From: Dallia pectoralis
Lineage: Eukaryota > Chordata > Actinopteri > Esociformes > Umbridae
Reading direction: 5' to 3'
Length of the DNA: 64,000 nucleotides
NCBI GenBank assembly: GCA_029465975.1
Contig: CM055755.1
Location: 181,430-245,429, forward strand
Shown: piece by piece, positions 51,336 through 64,000 of the stretch
Numbering within the stretch: the stretch's first letter is position 1
Layout of the letters: every line of letters begins with the position of its first letter
Notes under the pieces: model-generated
Seen by the model: only the letters and a program-made list of their open reading frames with translations
The model's database searches: none
Told to the model about the DNA's origin: nothing
Program-made: the position numbers and the translations under genes

Positions 51336-51612
51336 CATGAGTACATGACTACATGTGTACATGACTACATGAGTACATGACTACATGTGTACATGACTAC
51401 ATGAGTACATGACTACATGTGTACATGACTACATGTGTACATGACTACATGTGTACATGACTACATGTGTACATGACTACATGAGTAAATGAGTACATGA
51501 CTACATGTGTACATGACTACATGACTACATGTGTACATGACTACATGTGTACATGACTACATGTGTACATGACTACATGTGTACATGACTACATGTGTAC
51601 ATGACTACATAC
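51336..51612. repeat. 16-bp minisatellite with internal palindrome
   Basis: About 17 copies of GACTACATGTGTACAT or GACTACATGAGTACAT. ATGTGTACAT is close to self-complementary. Confidence 0.95.
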
Positions 51613-52577
51613 ATGCTCAAGCATTGCCATTGTTATTCTACTATTACCCTCCTAAGCCATACTTGACTTTTCACTCCAACTCCCAACTACTAACATTTTG
51701 TATTTGTTCAATCAGTCTGAATAAGATCAACTAGAGAAGATAATAAAATCCTCAAGTGTAAATACCTTACCATTACTTTCATAACTAATTCTATTATATG
51801 CATCAACACTTCACTATAAACCTGTTCTGTTGTCTCAAATAAAACAGACAATTTCACTTCTAGCTGTTAATACCATTTGTGGTTTACTGTGAGGAAAATA
51901 AGTGATTGTTTTTTCAAAACCAGAAAAGTTTCACAAATGGGATTTGAAGAGCAGAACCAAGTGACAGAAACAATTTTTCCTTTTGCACCGTTTTTTTACT
52001 TCTTACTTCCTGCCTTCATCCATCAAGGGCACAGATAACTGGTTAGCATCAGGAAAGAAGTTTACACGCTTATGACTTTGTTACATCATCTTTTTCACAA
52101 ACGGCACACTGTTTCCCTCAGGTCAAAAGTAGTGCACTAAGGAGTATGGAATACAGTATCATTTGGGACAACAGGACTATCAGAAGGCTAAAACTGCACT
52201 ATCCAGAAGCATAAGTTCAGTATCTTCTATGGCCCGGGCTAAAGACAGAAAGATATTAGTAAGAAGTCAAAAGATCTTTGGCCAATGACAATGATATGAA
52301 ATCACAACAACAACAAAAATACTTTACAGAGACGTAGAGTAGTTTAATATGAAACACTACCATCTACTGGCGAAAGTGAAACATTACAATACAATATCAA
52401 TTACCTGGTTACGTTTTCCATCACAGCTGCAAAACAGCTGTCATTAAATGTCCTTGTTTGTCAGGTTTATATTATGATGATAACTGATTTCACTTTGAAG
52501 AACTTTCAGATTGGAACTAAAAGAGGCACATTGTGTCTGTCCAGATGTAAGAGCAGTTGTCCTGTTCTGCAAAATCA
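51613..52577 (-). other. rwdd2b 3' flank / 3' UTR region
   Basis: Unique sequence downstream (minus strand) of the rwdd2b stop codon, probably containing its 3' UTR. A diverged MITE-like piece lies at 52105-52172 (AAAAGTAGTGCACTAAGGAG, ATCATTTGGGACA). No other gene seen. Confidence 0.5.
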
Positions 52578-54743
<2,166 letters not shown>

Positions 54744-55400
54744 TATCCCCAAAGTGTTGAACGAATGTTATATTAAGTATATATATATATATTATATTTA
54801 TAAGTGTGAAATAACTAAAGTTACACGTCGCCTGCACTGGTTCCGTCATATCCAATTGCATTAATATGCGCCATAATATAAATAACTAGTACTGAATAAC
54901 TGCTAAATTAAACTATTAAACTAAACTACTAAATAACTAGTACTGTAACGCGCTTGTCGAAAATAGAAAGTACATAGTTACACTACTGACAGAAAATACT
55001 TATTAGAATAATAACTAATTATTAGAAAACTAGCGAGTATTTGCAGCAGTCATATTACAAATAGCAAATAGAATGATTGCATTTAACTACCCGGAAGTAT
55101 TATCTGCTGGACCGGAAGTACATCGGACCGCTTGTACTGTAACACTACTGCTGCACGTTCCTTTCATAGACATGTCTATGGTTCCATTAACTGGTGTTAA
55201 CTGGCTTTAGTTCTTATTGTCTTACAACATGGATTGTTATAATTACGTGTAGTTAGTGGTATTTTTTGTAATTTGAAGGTTAATAGCCATATGTTAATAA
55301 CAGATATGACTAGTTTATGGTTTTCTACAAAGAAAGGAGAACGGAAGTGGCAAATGTGATTCGCAAATCAGGTTCCCAAATCTTCTGGTAGGATTGACAA
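54744..55400. promoter_or_regulatory. Shared upstream region of rwdd2b and usp16 with ETS/GABP-type motifs
   Basis: The two genes are divergent with start codons 1194 bp apart. CCGGAAGT occurs at 55091-55098 and 55112-55119, and ACGGAAGTGG at 55341. CCGGAAGT is the consensus for ETS factors such as GABP, common in bidirectional promoters of housekeeping genes. The region is otherwise AT-rich, not an obvious CpG island. Transcription start sites cannot be placed from sequence alone. Confidence 0.65.
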
Positions 55401-55435
55401 CTCATATGCTTCTGTATATTATTATTATTAAACAT

Positions 55436-55635
55436 GTAATATTCTGTCTGTATATTATATGTTTATTTATTGATCGATATATTATATGTTTATTTGGTGA
55501 TCGATATATTATATGTTTATTTGTTGATCAATATATTATATGTTTATTTGTTGATCGATATATTATATGTTTATTTATTGATCTATATATTATATGTTCA
55601 TTTGTTGATCGATATAATATATGTTTATTGATCGA
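55436..55635. repeat. 27-bp minisatellite
   Basis: About seven copies of ATATTATATGTTTATTTGTT plus GATCGAT. It lies between the promoter motifs and the usp16 start. 55641-55930 is unique, with a 50-bp repeat containing ATTACAGTGGTAATGCTGAC. Confidence 0.93.
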
Positions 55636-55936
55636 TTACTCTTCTGATAATTAGCCAGAAAGGTGCTTTAATTATGTAAATGCGAGATCTAACGTGGCTA
55701 TTACAGTGGTAATGCTGACATTATAACAATAATGTTTTTAACTATTACAGTGGTAATGCTGACATTATAACATTAATGTTTGTGACTATTGCAGATTTAG
55801 TAGGAGTGAGATGTTGACTACTAAGATAGTTCAACACGATTTAACTAGCTGATTTAACTATATAAAAGACCACTGCTAGTTCCACTTTGTCCGCTCAACC
55901 TGCTGGTGATTAATGGTGATTTTGTCTTTAGACAAG

Positions 55937-55991
55937 ATGGTGAAAAAGAGACAGAGGGCTCCAAAAGAAGTTGAGGAGATTGACCTGACTG
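55937..55991 (+). CDS. usp16: usp16 first coding exon
   Basis: The exon begins at 55932 after TGTCTTTAG, with five untranslated bases then ATG ([18 protein letters not shown]). The basic N terminus followed by acidic residues matches the family start. A non-coding first exon must lie upstream. Donor GTAAGG. Confidence 0.9.
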
Positions 55992-58765
55992 GTAAGGACC
56001 AGCTCCAATACATGGATACTGTTTTGAAATGGCCTCCTATGAAGTTCACCTGTTTTAACCAATGATGATATGGCTCTTGTTAAAAGGATTTATTCATATA
56101 AAGAATGAAGTGCCATTTGGAATATCCATGGTCACTATTGCGAATAAGAAGGCATTTTGGACACATATGATACCCTAAGCTATTACTGAGTGTTAGTAGC
56201 TTCTATCAAATGTTTAGTAGCTTCTATTAAGTTTTCAGTAGCCACTATCTGGTGTTTAGTAGCCACTATCTGGTGTTTAGTAGCCACTATCTGGTGTTTA
56301 GTAGCCACTATCTGGAGTTTAGTAGCCACTATCTGGTGTTTAGTAGCCACTATCTGGTGTTTAGTAGCCACTATCTGGTGTTTAGTAGCCACTGTCTGGT
56401 GTTTAGTAGCCACTGTCTGGTGTTTAGTAGCCACTGTCTGGTGTTTAGTAGCCACTGTCTGGTGTTTAGTAGCCACTGTCTGGTGTTTAGTAGCCACTAT
56501 CTGGTGTTTAGTAGCCACTATCTGGTGTTTAGTAGCCACTGGTGTTTATCTGGTGTTTAGTAGCCACTATCTGGTGTTTAGTAGCCACTGTCTGGTGTAG
56601 CCACTGTCTGGTGTTTAGTAGCCACTGTCTGGTGTTTAGTAGCCACTGTCTGGTGTTTAGTAGCCACTGTCTGGTGTTTAGTAGCCACTGTCTGGTGTTT
56701 AGTAGCCTGTCTGGTGTTTAGTACTGTCTGGTGTTTAGTTTCTGGTGTTTAGTAGCCACTGTCTGGTGTTTAGTAGCCACTGTCTGGTGTTTAGTAGCCA
56801 CTGTCTGGTGTTTAGTAGCCACTGTCTGGTGTTTAGTAGCCACTGTCTGGTGTTTAGTAGCCACTGTCTGGTGTTTAGTAGCCACTGTCTGGTGTTTAGT
56901 AGCCACTGTCTGGTGTTTAGTAGCCACTGTCTGGTGTTTAGTAGCCACTGTCTGGTGTTTAGTAGCCACTGTCTGGTGTTTAGTAGCCACTGTCTGGTGT
57001 TTAGTAGCCACTGTCTGGTGTTTAGTAGCCACTGTCTGGTGTTTAGTAGCCACTGTCTGGTGTTTAGTAGCCACTGTCTGGTGTTTAGTAGCCACTGTCT
57101 GGTGTTTAGTAGCCACTGTCTGGTGTTTAGTAGCCACTGTCTGGTGTTTAGTAGCCACTGTCTGGTGTTTAGTAGCCACTGTCTGGTGTTTAGTAGCTGT
57201 CTGGTGTTTAGTAGCCACTGTCTGGTGTTTAGTAGCTGGTGTTTAGTAGCCACTGTCTGGTGTTTAGTAGCCACTGTCTGGTGTTTAGTAGCCACTGTCT
57301 GGTGTTTAGTAGCCACTGTCTGGTGTTTAGTAGCCACTGTCTGGTGTTTAGTAGCCACTGTCTGGTGTTTAGTAGCCACTGTCTGGTGTTTAGTAGCCAC
57401 TGTCTGGTGTTTAGTAGCCACTTTAGTAGCCACTGTCTGGTGTTTAGTAGCCACTGTCTGGTGTTTAGTAGCCACTGTCTGGTGTTTAGTAGCCACTGTC
57501 TGGTTTAGTTTAGTAGCCACTGTCTGGTGTTTAGTAGCCACTGTCTGGTGTTTAGTAGCCACTGTCTGGTGTTTAGTAGCCACTAGCCACTGTCTGGTGT
57601 TTAGTAGCCACTGTCTGGTGTTTAGTAGCCACTGTCTGGTGTTTAGTAGCCACTGTCTGGTGTTTAGTAGCCACTGTCTGGTGTTTAGTAGCCACTGTCT
57701 GGTGTTTAGTAGCCACTGTCTGGTGTTTAGTAGCCACTGTCTGGTGTTTAGTAGCCACTGTCTGGTGTTTAGTAGCCACTGTCTGGTGTTTAGTAGCCAC
57801 TGTCTGGTGTTTAGTAGCCACTGTCTGGTGTTTAGTAGCCACTGTCTGGTGTTTAGTAGCCACTGTCTGGTGTTTAGTAGCCACTGTCTGGTGTTTAGTA
57901 GCCACTGTCTGGTGTTTAGTAGCCACTGTCTGGTGTTTAGTAGCCACTGTCTGGTGTTTAGTAGCCACTGTCTGGTGTTTAGTAGCCACTGTCTGGTGTT
58001 TAGTAGCCACTGTCTGGTGTTTAGTAGCCACTGTCTGGTGTTTAGTAGCCACTGTCTGGTGTTTAGTAGCCACTGTCTGGTGTTTAGTAGCCACTGTCTG
58101 GTGTTTAGTAGCCACTGTCTGGTGTTTAGTAGCCACTGTCTGGTGTTTAGTAGCCACTGTCTGGTGTTTAGTAGCCACTGTCTGGTGTTTAGTAGCCACT
58201 GTCTGGTGTTTAGTAGCCACTGTCTGGTGTTTAGTAGCCACTGTCTGGTGTTTAGTAGCCACTAGGTAGCCACTGTCTGGTGTTTAGTAGCCACTGTCTG
58301 GTGTTTAGTAGCCACTGTCTGGTGTTTAGTAGCCACTGTCTGGTGTTTAGTAGCCACTGTCTGGTGTTTAGTAGCCACTGTCTGGTGTTTAGTAGCCACT
58401 GTCTGGTGTTTAGTAGCCACTATCTGGTGTTTAGTGGCTACTATGGGATATGGCTTATGGGATGTAATTTGCTGCTATGAGATGACATTATGGGATGTTG
58501 TTAGTTCCTATGGGATGTAATTTGCTCTGGTGTTACACTCCATTTTGGGGCAGGTCCATCTTGCAGCCACATTCGTAAAGGTTTTGATCATGGGTTCTTG
58601 AAGAAGATCGGAATAGACTGGAGCTGTTTCAGCTGCCAAGACTGCAGGGTTTTGGAGAAGCCCACTGCCAATACAGACTGTCCTTCTGACGAGGATGGAG
58701 AAGAGACCAGCCAAACACCAACAATATGGATGTGCTTGAAATGTGGACACAGAGTAATGCCCGGA

Positions 58766-58826
<61 letters not shown>

Positions 58827-61024
58827 GTGTGTGGGGTGTGTGGGGTGTGTGGGGTGTGTGTGTGTGAGGAAGACATGCATTGCATACACGGTACTTGGAA
58901 TATTACTGACAGTCTTGTCTTGCAAGGGTTGTGGACGGAACTCAGAAGATCAACATGCTATGAAGCACTATGAGAAGCCTCGCTCGGACCCTCACTGCCT
59001 GGTCCTCAGTCTTGACAACTGGAGTGTCTGGTGAGTCTATAGAACCAGTCAATGACAACTGGAGTGTCTGGTGAGTCTATAGAACCAGTCAATGACAACT
59101 GGAGTGTCTGGAGTTTATAGAACCAGTCAATGACAACTGGAGTGTCTGGTGAGTCTATAGAACCAGTCAATGACAACTGGAGTGTCTGGTGAGTCTATAG
59201 AACCAGTCAATGACAACTGGAGTGTCTGGAGTTTATAGAACCAGTCAATGACAACTGGAGTGTCTGGTGAGTCTATAGAACCAGTCAATGACAACTGGAG
59301 TGTCTGGTGAGTCTATAGAACCAGTCAATGACAACTGGAGTGTCTGGTGAGTCTATAGAACCAGTCAATGACAACTGGAGTGTCTGGTGAGTCTATAGAA
59401 CCAGTCAATGACAACTGGAGTGTCTGGTGAGTCTATAGAACCAGTCAATGACAACTGGAGTGTCTGGTGAGTCTATAGAACCCGTCAATGACAACTGGAG
59501 TGTCTGGTGAGTCTATAGAACCAGTCAATGACAACTGGAGTGTCTGGTGAGTCTATAGAACCAGTCAATGACAACTGGAGTGTCTGGTGAGTCTATAGAA
59601 CCAGTCAATGACAACTGGAGTGTCTGGTGAGTCTATAGAACCAGTCAATGACAACTGGAGTGTCTGGTGAGTCTATAGAACCAATCAATGACAACTGGAG
59701 TGTCTGGTGAGTCTATAGAACCAGTCTATGACAACTGGAGTGTCTGGTGAGTCTATAGAACACTTTATAGAACAACTTATGACAATACGAAAAGCAAATA
59801 TTCAGTCAAATAATAGTTACCTTTTGTTTCACCATTCTCCTGTTGGCTTTCCTGACTGTCCTCTTCTGCTGTTTTTTCCATTGTGATGATGAAGATGATG
59901 ATGTTGGAGCTCACAGTACCTGTCTTTTTCTATAGGTGCTACATCTGTGATGACGATGTTCATTACTCTAAAACAGGCTGTCTGGCCCAACTGGTTACCA
60001 ACATTAAGAAGCAGGCCTTAAGTGAACCCAGGACCCAAACTCTACAGAGAAGTGAGTACCGCTCACAAGTGAGAACCTACAGGGTCTTTCTCATTACTAC
60101 ACACTGTAGCAAAATGTTCTGTTTGGAGCCTATCACAAACAGCCCAGAGGAGCAGTAGATCTTACTAGCATTGTATGATAACATGAACTATTACATTTAT
60201 GAACAGAGCTGTCAGTAGTGAAGTTGGATGACCGCTTGATCGAACCACCACATGAAACCAAACCGGAAGTAATACCGGAAATTATGAAAGGAAAAGAGAA
60301 CACAGAACCACAGCTGAAAGAAACCCAGAAGAAAAATTTCAAGAAAGAGAGCAGAATTAAAGAGAGCTTAACCAGTGTAAACAATGGCCAGAGTGATGGG
60401 GGAGGAGCCAGCAGGTCAAGCCAGAGTGCTGGGGGAGGAGCCACTCGGTCAGTGTCTGTCAGAGGGCTTAGTAACCTTGGAAACACCTGTTTCTTCAACG
60501 CTGTTGTTCAGGTGAGGAGCATGACACTGGGTGACCCTATCCCCTACATGCAGCACCACTGTCCATAGGTTATGTGCACTAATAGTGAACATGGTGCCAC
60601 CCTATCCCCTACATGCAGGACCACTGTCCATAGGTCATGTGCACTAATAGTGAACATGGGGCCACCCTATCCCCTACATGCAGGACCACTGTCCATAGGT
60701 TATGTGCACTAATAGTGAACATGAGGCCACCCTATCCCCTACATGCAGCACCACTATACATAGGTTATGTGCACTAATAGTGAACATGGGGCCACCCTAT
60801 CCCCTACATGCAGCACCACTATACATAGGTTCTTTGCACTAATACTTGAGTCCTTGGTCTGATATTCTCTCTTTATATCGGTATTGTTTTGGATTAATAT
60901 TGAGTTGTTGTACACTTGTTTCTAACAGAACCTTTCCCAAACCGAGATGTTGAGGCAGGTCATCAACCAGGTGACAGCTGAACAGAACTCCAGTCTTTCC
61001 GTCCTACTTTGTGGGTCTGATCTG
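55937..61024 (+). CDS. usp16: Ubiquitin carboxyl-terminal hydrolase 16, 5' six coding exons (partial)
   Basis: Coding exons are 55937-55991, 58554-58753, 58927-59030, 59936-60051, 60207-60511 and 60929-61024, all with AG/GT borders and one frame, 292 residues so far. Residues about 20-140 form the UBP-type zinc finger ([59 protein letters not shown]). A charged, low-complexity linker follows (about 160-238), then the Cys box [16 protein letters not shown] with the catalytic Cys near residue 253. The His box lies beyond the window. USP16 removes ubiquitin from histone H2A and is linked to mitosis and gene activation; the zinc finger binds free ubiquitin C termini. The paralogue USP45 shares this layout, but the rwdd2b neighbour favours usp16. 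Confidence 0.94.
56200..58440. repeat. 21-bp minisatellite filling usp16 intron 1, about 105 copies
   Basis: The unit is GTTTAGTAGCCACTGTCTGG plus T, with ACTAT/ACTGT variants at the left edge and last copies. Occasional partial copies shift register (56535, 56600, 56710, 57195, 57420, 57505, 57580, 58262). The unit is 21 bp, so both strands are open for hundreds of codons (FSSHCLV, VATKHQT). These are not genes. Short unique flanks lie at 56010-56190 and 58441-58550. Confidence 0.98.
58554..58753 (+). CDS. usp16: usp16 exon: N-terminal half of the UBP zinc finger
   Basis: Preceded by TTTTGGGGCAG and followed by GTAATG. Encodes [34 protein letters not shown] and WMCLKCGHR. Confidence 0.94.
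58767..58865. repeat. GT and GGGGTGT microsatellite
   Basis: (GT)n then four GGGGTGTGT copies within the 173-bp intron 2, starting about 13 bp after the donor. Confidence 0.93.
58927..59030 (+). CDS. usp16: usp16 exon: C-terminal half of the UBP zinc finger
   Basis: Preceded by GTCTTGCAAG and followed by GTGAGT. Encodes [20 protein letters not shown] and [12 protein letters not shown]. Ends in phase 2. The last 17 nt of the exon plus donor are tandemly repeated downstream. Confidence 0.95.
59031..59762 (+). repeat. 40-bp minisatellite carrying about 16 extra copies of the exon end and 5' splice site
   Basis: The unit is GTGAGTCTATAGAACCAGTC followed by AATGACAACTGGAGTGTCTG. The second half equals the end of the coding exon. 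Nearly all copies keep an intact CTG|GTGAGT donor; two copies (near 59110 and 59230) have lost it (CTGGAGTTTATAG). Any downstream donor would include TGG TGA, an in-frame stop. Confidence 0.97.
59936..60051 (+). CDS. usp16: usp16 exon: end of zinc finger
   Basis: Preceded by TTTTTCTATAG and followed by GTGAGT. Encodes [20 protein letters not shown] and [17 protein letters not shown], with the last zinc-ligand region and a basic helix. Confidence 0.94.
60207..60511 (+). CDS. usp16: usp16 exon: charged linker and catalytic Cys box
   Basis: Preceded by TATGAACAG and followed by GTGAGG. A Lys/Glu-rich segment and a Gly/Ser repeat pair ([20 protein letters not shown]) precede [18 protein letters not shown], the USP Cys box. 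Phase 0 end. Confidence 0.95.
60530..60845. repeat. 66-bp repeat, five copies, MITE-derived
   Basis: The unit contains CCACCCTATCCCCTACATGC and TATGTGCACTAATAGTGAAC. The CCTATCCCCTA/GTGCACTA content resembles the palindromic repeat at 31555. It starts close to the donor at 60512. Confidence 0.88.
60929..61024 (+). CDS. usp16: usp16 exon following the Cys box
   Basis: Preceded by GTTTCTAACAG and followed by GTAGGT. Encodes [20 protein letters not shown] and [17 protein letters not shown] directly continues the conserved USP fold. Last exon in the window. Confidence 0.92.
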
Positions 61025-61133
61025 GTAGGTCTGCTTTACCTGGAGGTTGGGTATTGTTACTATTATATAAAAATACTATATATAAATACTACCAATACTA
61101 CCAGTTTAAGAATTATTCTTTAATGTGCGTCAG

Positions 61134-64000
61134 TCATGTCACGGGGATGATGTTAGTGGTCACGGGGATGATGTTAGTGGTCATGAGGATGATGTTAGTG
61201 GTCACGGGGATGATGTTAGTGGTCATGAGGATGATGTTAGTGGTCACGAGGATGATGTTAGTGGTCACGGGGATGATGTTAGTGGTCATGAGGATGATGT
61301 TAGTGGTCATGAGGATGATGTTAGTGGTCACGGGGATGATGTTGGTGGTCACGGGGATGATGTTAGTGGTCACGAGGATGATGTTAGTGGTCACGGGGAT
61401 GATGTTAGTGGTCATGAGGATGATGTTAGTGGTCATGAGGATGATGTTAGTGGTCATGAGGATGATGTTGGTGGTCACGAGGATGATTTTAGTGGTCATG
61501 AGGATGATGTTAGTGGTCACGAGGATGATGTTAGTGGTCATGAGGATGATGTTAGTGGTCATGAGGATGATGTTAGTGGTCATGAGGATGATGTTAGTGG
61601 TCATGAGGATGATGTTAGTGGTCACGAGGATGATGTTAGTGGTCACGAGGATGATGTTAGTGGTCACGAGGATGTTGTTAGTGGTCACGGGGATGATGTT
61701 AGTGGTCATGAGGATGATGTTAGTGGTCATGAGGATGATGTTAGTGGTCACGGGGATGATGTTGGTGGTCACGGGGATGATGTTAGTGGTCACGAGGATG
61801 ATGTTAGTGGTCACGGGGATGATGTTAGTGGTCACGAGGATGATGTTAGTGGTCATGAGGATGATGTTAGTGGTCATGAGGATGATGTTGGTGGTCACGA
61901 GGATGATTTTAGTGGTCATGAGGATGATGTTAGTGGTCACGAGGATGATGTTAGTGGTCATGAGGATGATGTTAGTGGTCATGAGGATGATGTTAGTGGT
62001 CATGAGGATGATGTTAGTGGTCACGAGGATGATGTTAGTGGTCACGAGGATGATGTTAGTGGTCACGAGGATGTTGTTAGTGGTCACGAGGATGATGTTA
62101 GTGGTCACGAGGATGATGTTAGTGGTCACGGGGATGATGTTAGTGGTCACGGGGATGATGTTAGTGGTCACGGGGATGATGTTAGTGGTCACGAGGATGA
62201 TGTTAGTGGTCACAGGAATGATGTTAGTGGTCACGAGGATGATGTTAGTGGTCACAGGAATGATGTTAGTGGTCACGAGGATGATGTTAGTGGTCACGAG
62301 GATGATGTTAGTGGTCACAGGAATGATGTTAGTGGTCACGAGGATGATGTTAGTGGTCACAGGAATGATGTTAGTGGTCACGAGGATGATGTTAGTGGTC
62401 ACGAGGATGATGTTAGTGGTCACAGGAATGATGTTAGTGGTCACGAGGATGATGTTAGTGGTCACGAGGATGATGTTAGTGGTCACAGGAATGATGTTAG
62501 TGGTCACGAGGATGATGTTAGTGGTCACGAGGATGATGTTGGTGGTCACGAGGATGATGTTGGTGGTCACGGGGATGATGTTGGTGGTCACGGGGATGAT
62601 GTTGGTGGTCACAGGAATGATGTTAGTGGTCACGAGGATGATGTTAGTGGTCACAGGAATGATGTTAGTGGTCACGAGGATGATGTTAGTGGTCACGAGG
62701 ATGATGTTAGTGGTCACAGGAATGATGTTAGTGGTCACGAGGATGATGTTAGTGGTCACAGGAATGATGTTAGTGGTCACGAGGATGATGTTAGTGGTCA
62801 CAGGAATGATGTTAGTGGTCACGAGGATGATGTTAGTGGTCACGGGGATGATGTTAGTGGTCACAGGAATGATGTTAGTGGTCACGAGGATGATGTTAGT
62901 GGTCACGAGGATGATGTTAGTGGTCACAGGAATGATGTTAGTGGTCACGAGGATGATGTTAGTGGTCACAGGAATGATGTTAGTGGTCACGAGGATGATG
63001 TTAGTGGTCACAGGAATGATGTTAGTGGTCACGAGGATGATGTTAGTGGTCACAGGAATGATGTTAGTGGTCACAGGAATGATGTTAGTGGTCACGAGGA
63101 TGATGTTAGTGGTCATGAGGATGATGTTAGTGGTCATGAGGATGATGTTAGTGGTCACGAGGATGATGTTAGTGGTCACGAGGATGATGTTAGTGGTCAC
63201 GAGGATGATGTTAGTGGTCACGAGGATGATGTTAGTGGTCACGGGATGATGTTAGTGGTCACGAGGATGATGTTAGTGGTCACGGGGATGATGTTGGTGG
63301 TCACGGGATGATGTTAGTGGTCACGGGGATGATGTTAGTGGTCACGAGGATGATGTTAGTGGTCACGAGGATGATGTTAGTGGTCACGAGGATGATGTTA
63401 GTGGTCACGAGGATGATGTTAGTGGTCACGAGGATGATGTTAGTGGTCACGAGGATGATGTTAGTGGTCACGAGGATGATGTTAGTGGTCACGAGGATGA
63501 TGTTAGTGGTCACGGAATGATGTTAGTGGTCACGAGGATGATGTTAGTGGTCACAGGAATGATGTTAGTGGTCACGAGGATGATGTTATGGTCACGAGGA
63601 TGATGTTAGTGGTCACGAGGATGATGTTAGTGGTCACGAGGATGATGTTAGTGGTCACGAGGATGATGTTAGTGGTCACGAGGATGATGTTAGTGGTCAC
63701 AGGAATGATGTTATGATGTTAGTGGTCACGAGGATGATGTTAGTGGTCACGAGGATGATGTTAGTGGTCACGAGGATGATGTTAGTGGTCACGAGGATGA
63801 TGTTAGTGGTCACGAGGATGATGTTAGTGGTCACGAGGATGATGTTAGTGGTCACGAGGATGATGTTAGTGGTCACGAGGATGATGTTAGTGGTCACAGG
63901 ATGATGTTAGTGGTCACGAGGATGATGTTAGTGGTCACGAGGATGATGTTAGTGGTCACGAGGATGATGTTAGTGGTCACGAGGATGATGTTAGTGGTCA
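61134..64000. repeat. 21-bp minisatellite, about 137 copies, running off the right edge
   Basis: GATGATGTTAGTGGTCACGA plus G, with CACGGG, CATGAG and CACAGGA forms. Rare variants (GAGGATGATTTTAGTGGTCA) recur exactly 420 bp apart (about 61478 and 61898), showing a 20-unit duplication. The right part shows a CACGAG/CACAGGAA alternation. Three frames stay open for about 700 codons. These are repeat artefacts. Confidence 0.98.

Noticed and set aside
54744..54752. Extended rwdd2b start (three codons upstream)
   Set aside because: The upstream in-frame codon is TTG, not ATG; the ATG at 54743 matches the family N terminus.
56735..58265. Open frames of 506 and 282 codons (FSSHCLV, VATKHQT repeats)
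   Set aside because: 21-bp minisatellite in usp16 intron 1; open on both strands for the same trivial reason.
61054..63311. Two overlapping plus-strand open frames of about 730 codons and one of about 700 on minus
   Set aside because: All are translations of a 21-bp tandem repeat. The unit lacks stops in several frames, and composition and position within usp16 intron 6 show no gene.

Overview
The window is vertebrate DNA, almost certainly from a teleost fish. Three split vertebrate genes can be read exon by exon. The mobile elements are of kinds common in fish: an L2-type LINE, an RTE/Rex3-type LINE, a tRNA-derived SINE, a gypsy-type solo LTR and a hAT-type MITE. Short palindromic repeats of a kind I associate with salmonid and pike genomes also occur, so a protacanthopterygian fish is possible, but I hold that weakly.

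Layout: (1) 1-38823, plus strand: the 3' part of a cell adhesion molecule 2 gene (cadm2; the a/b paralogue is not resolved). It has nine coding exons plus one candidate cassette microexon. The signal-peptide exon lies upstream of the window. The product is a three-Ig, single-pass synaptic adhesion protein ending in the PDZ ligand EYFI. Its probable 3' UTR and downstream DNA run through large tandem arrays to about 45 kb. (2) 52578-54743, minus strand: a complete five-exon gene for an RWD + DUF1115 protein of 297 residues (rwdd2b). (3) 55937 to beyond 61024, plus strand: the 5' six coding exons of usp16, a ubiquitin hydrolase, with the whole UBP zinc finger and the catalytic Cys box. rwdd2b and usp16 are divergent and share a roughly 1.2 kb intergenic region holding two CCGGAAGT ETS/GABP-type motifs. 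As I recall, the same pair is neighbouring on human chromosome 21.

The striking property is tandem repetition. Adding the arrays by hand gives roughly 42 kb of 64 kb, in about 50 different minisatellites with mostly unrelated 13-72 bp units. Several have higher-order periods. Most long open reading frames in the window are artefacts of these arrays, particularly where the unit is 21 bp or 30 bp.

The most interesting signal is that several arrays were seeded at splice junctions. At five junctions in the three genes the repeat unit contains the end of the exon together with its 5' or 3' splice site. The intron therefore carries tandem copies of its own splice site. At the three donor junctions, reading past the true donor meets a stop codon, within one or two codons in rwdd2b and usp16. 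A second minisatellite (72 bp unit) is derived from the promoter segment of an LTR whose relative lies 6 kb away as a solo LTR.
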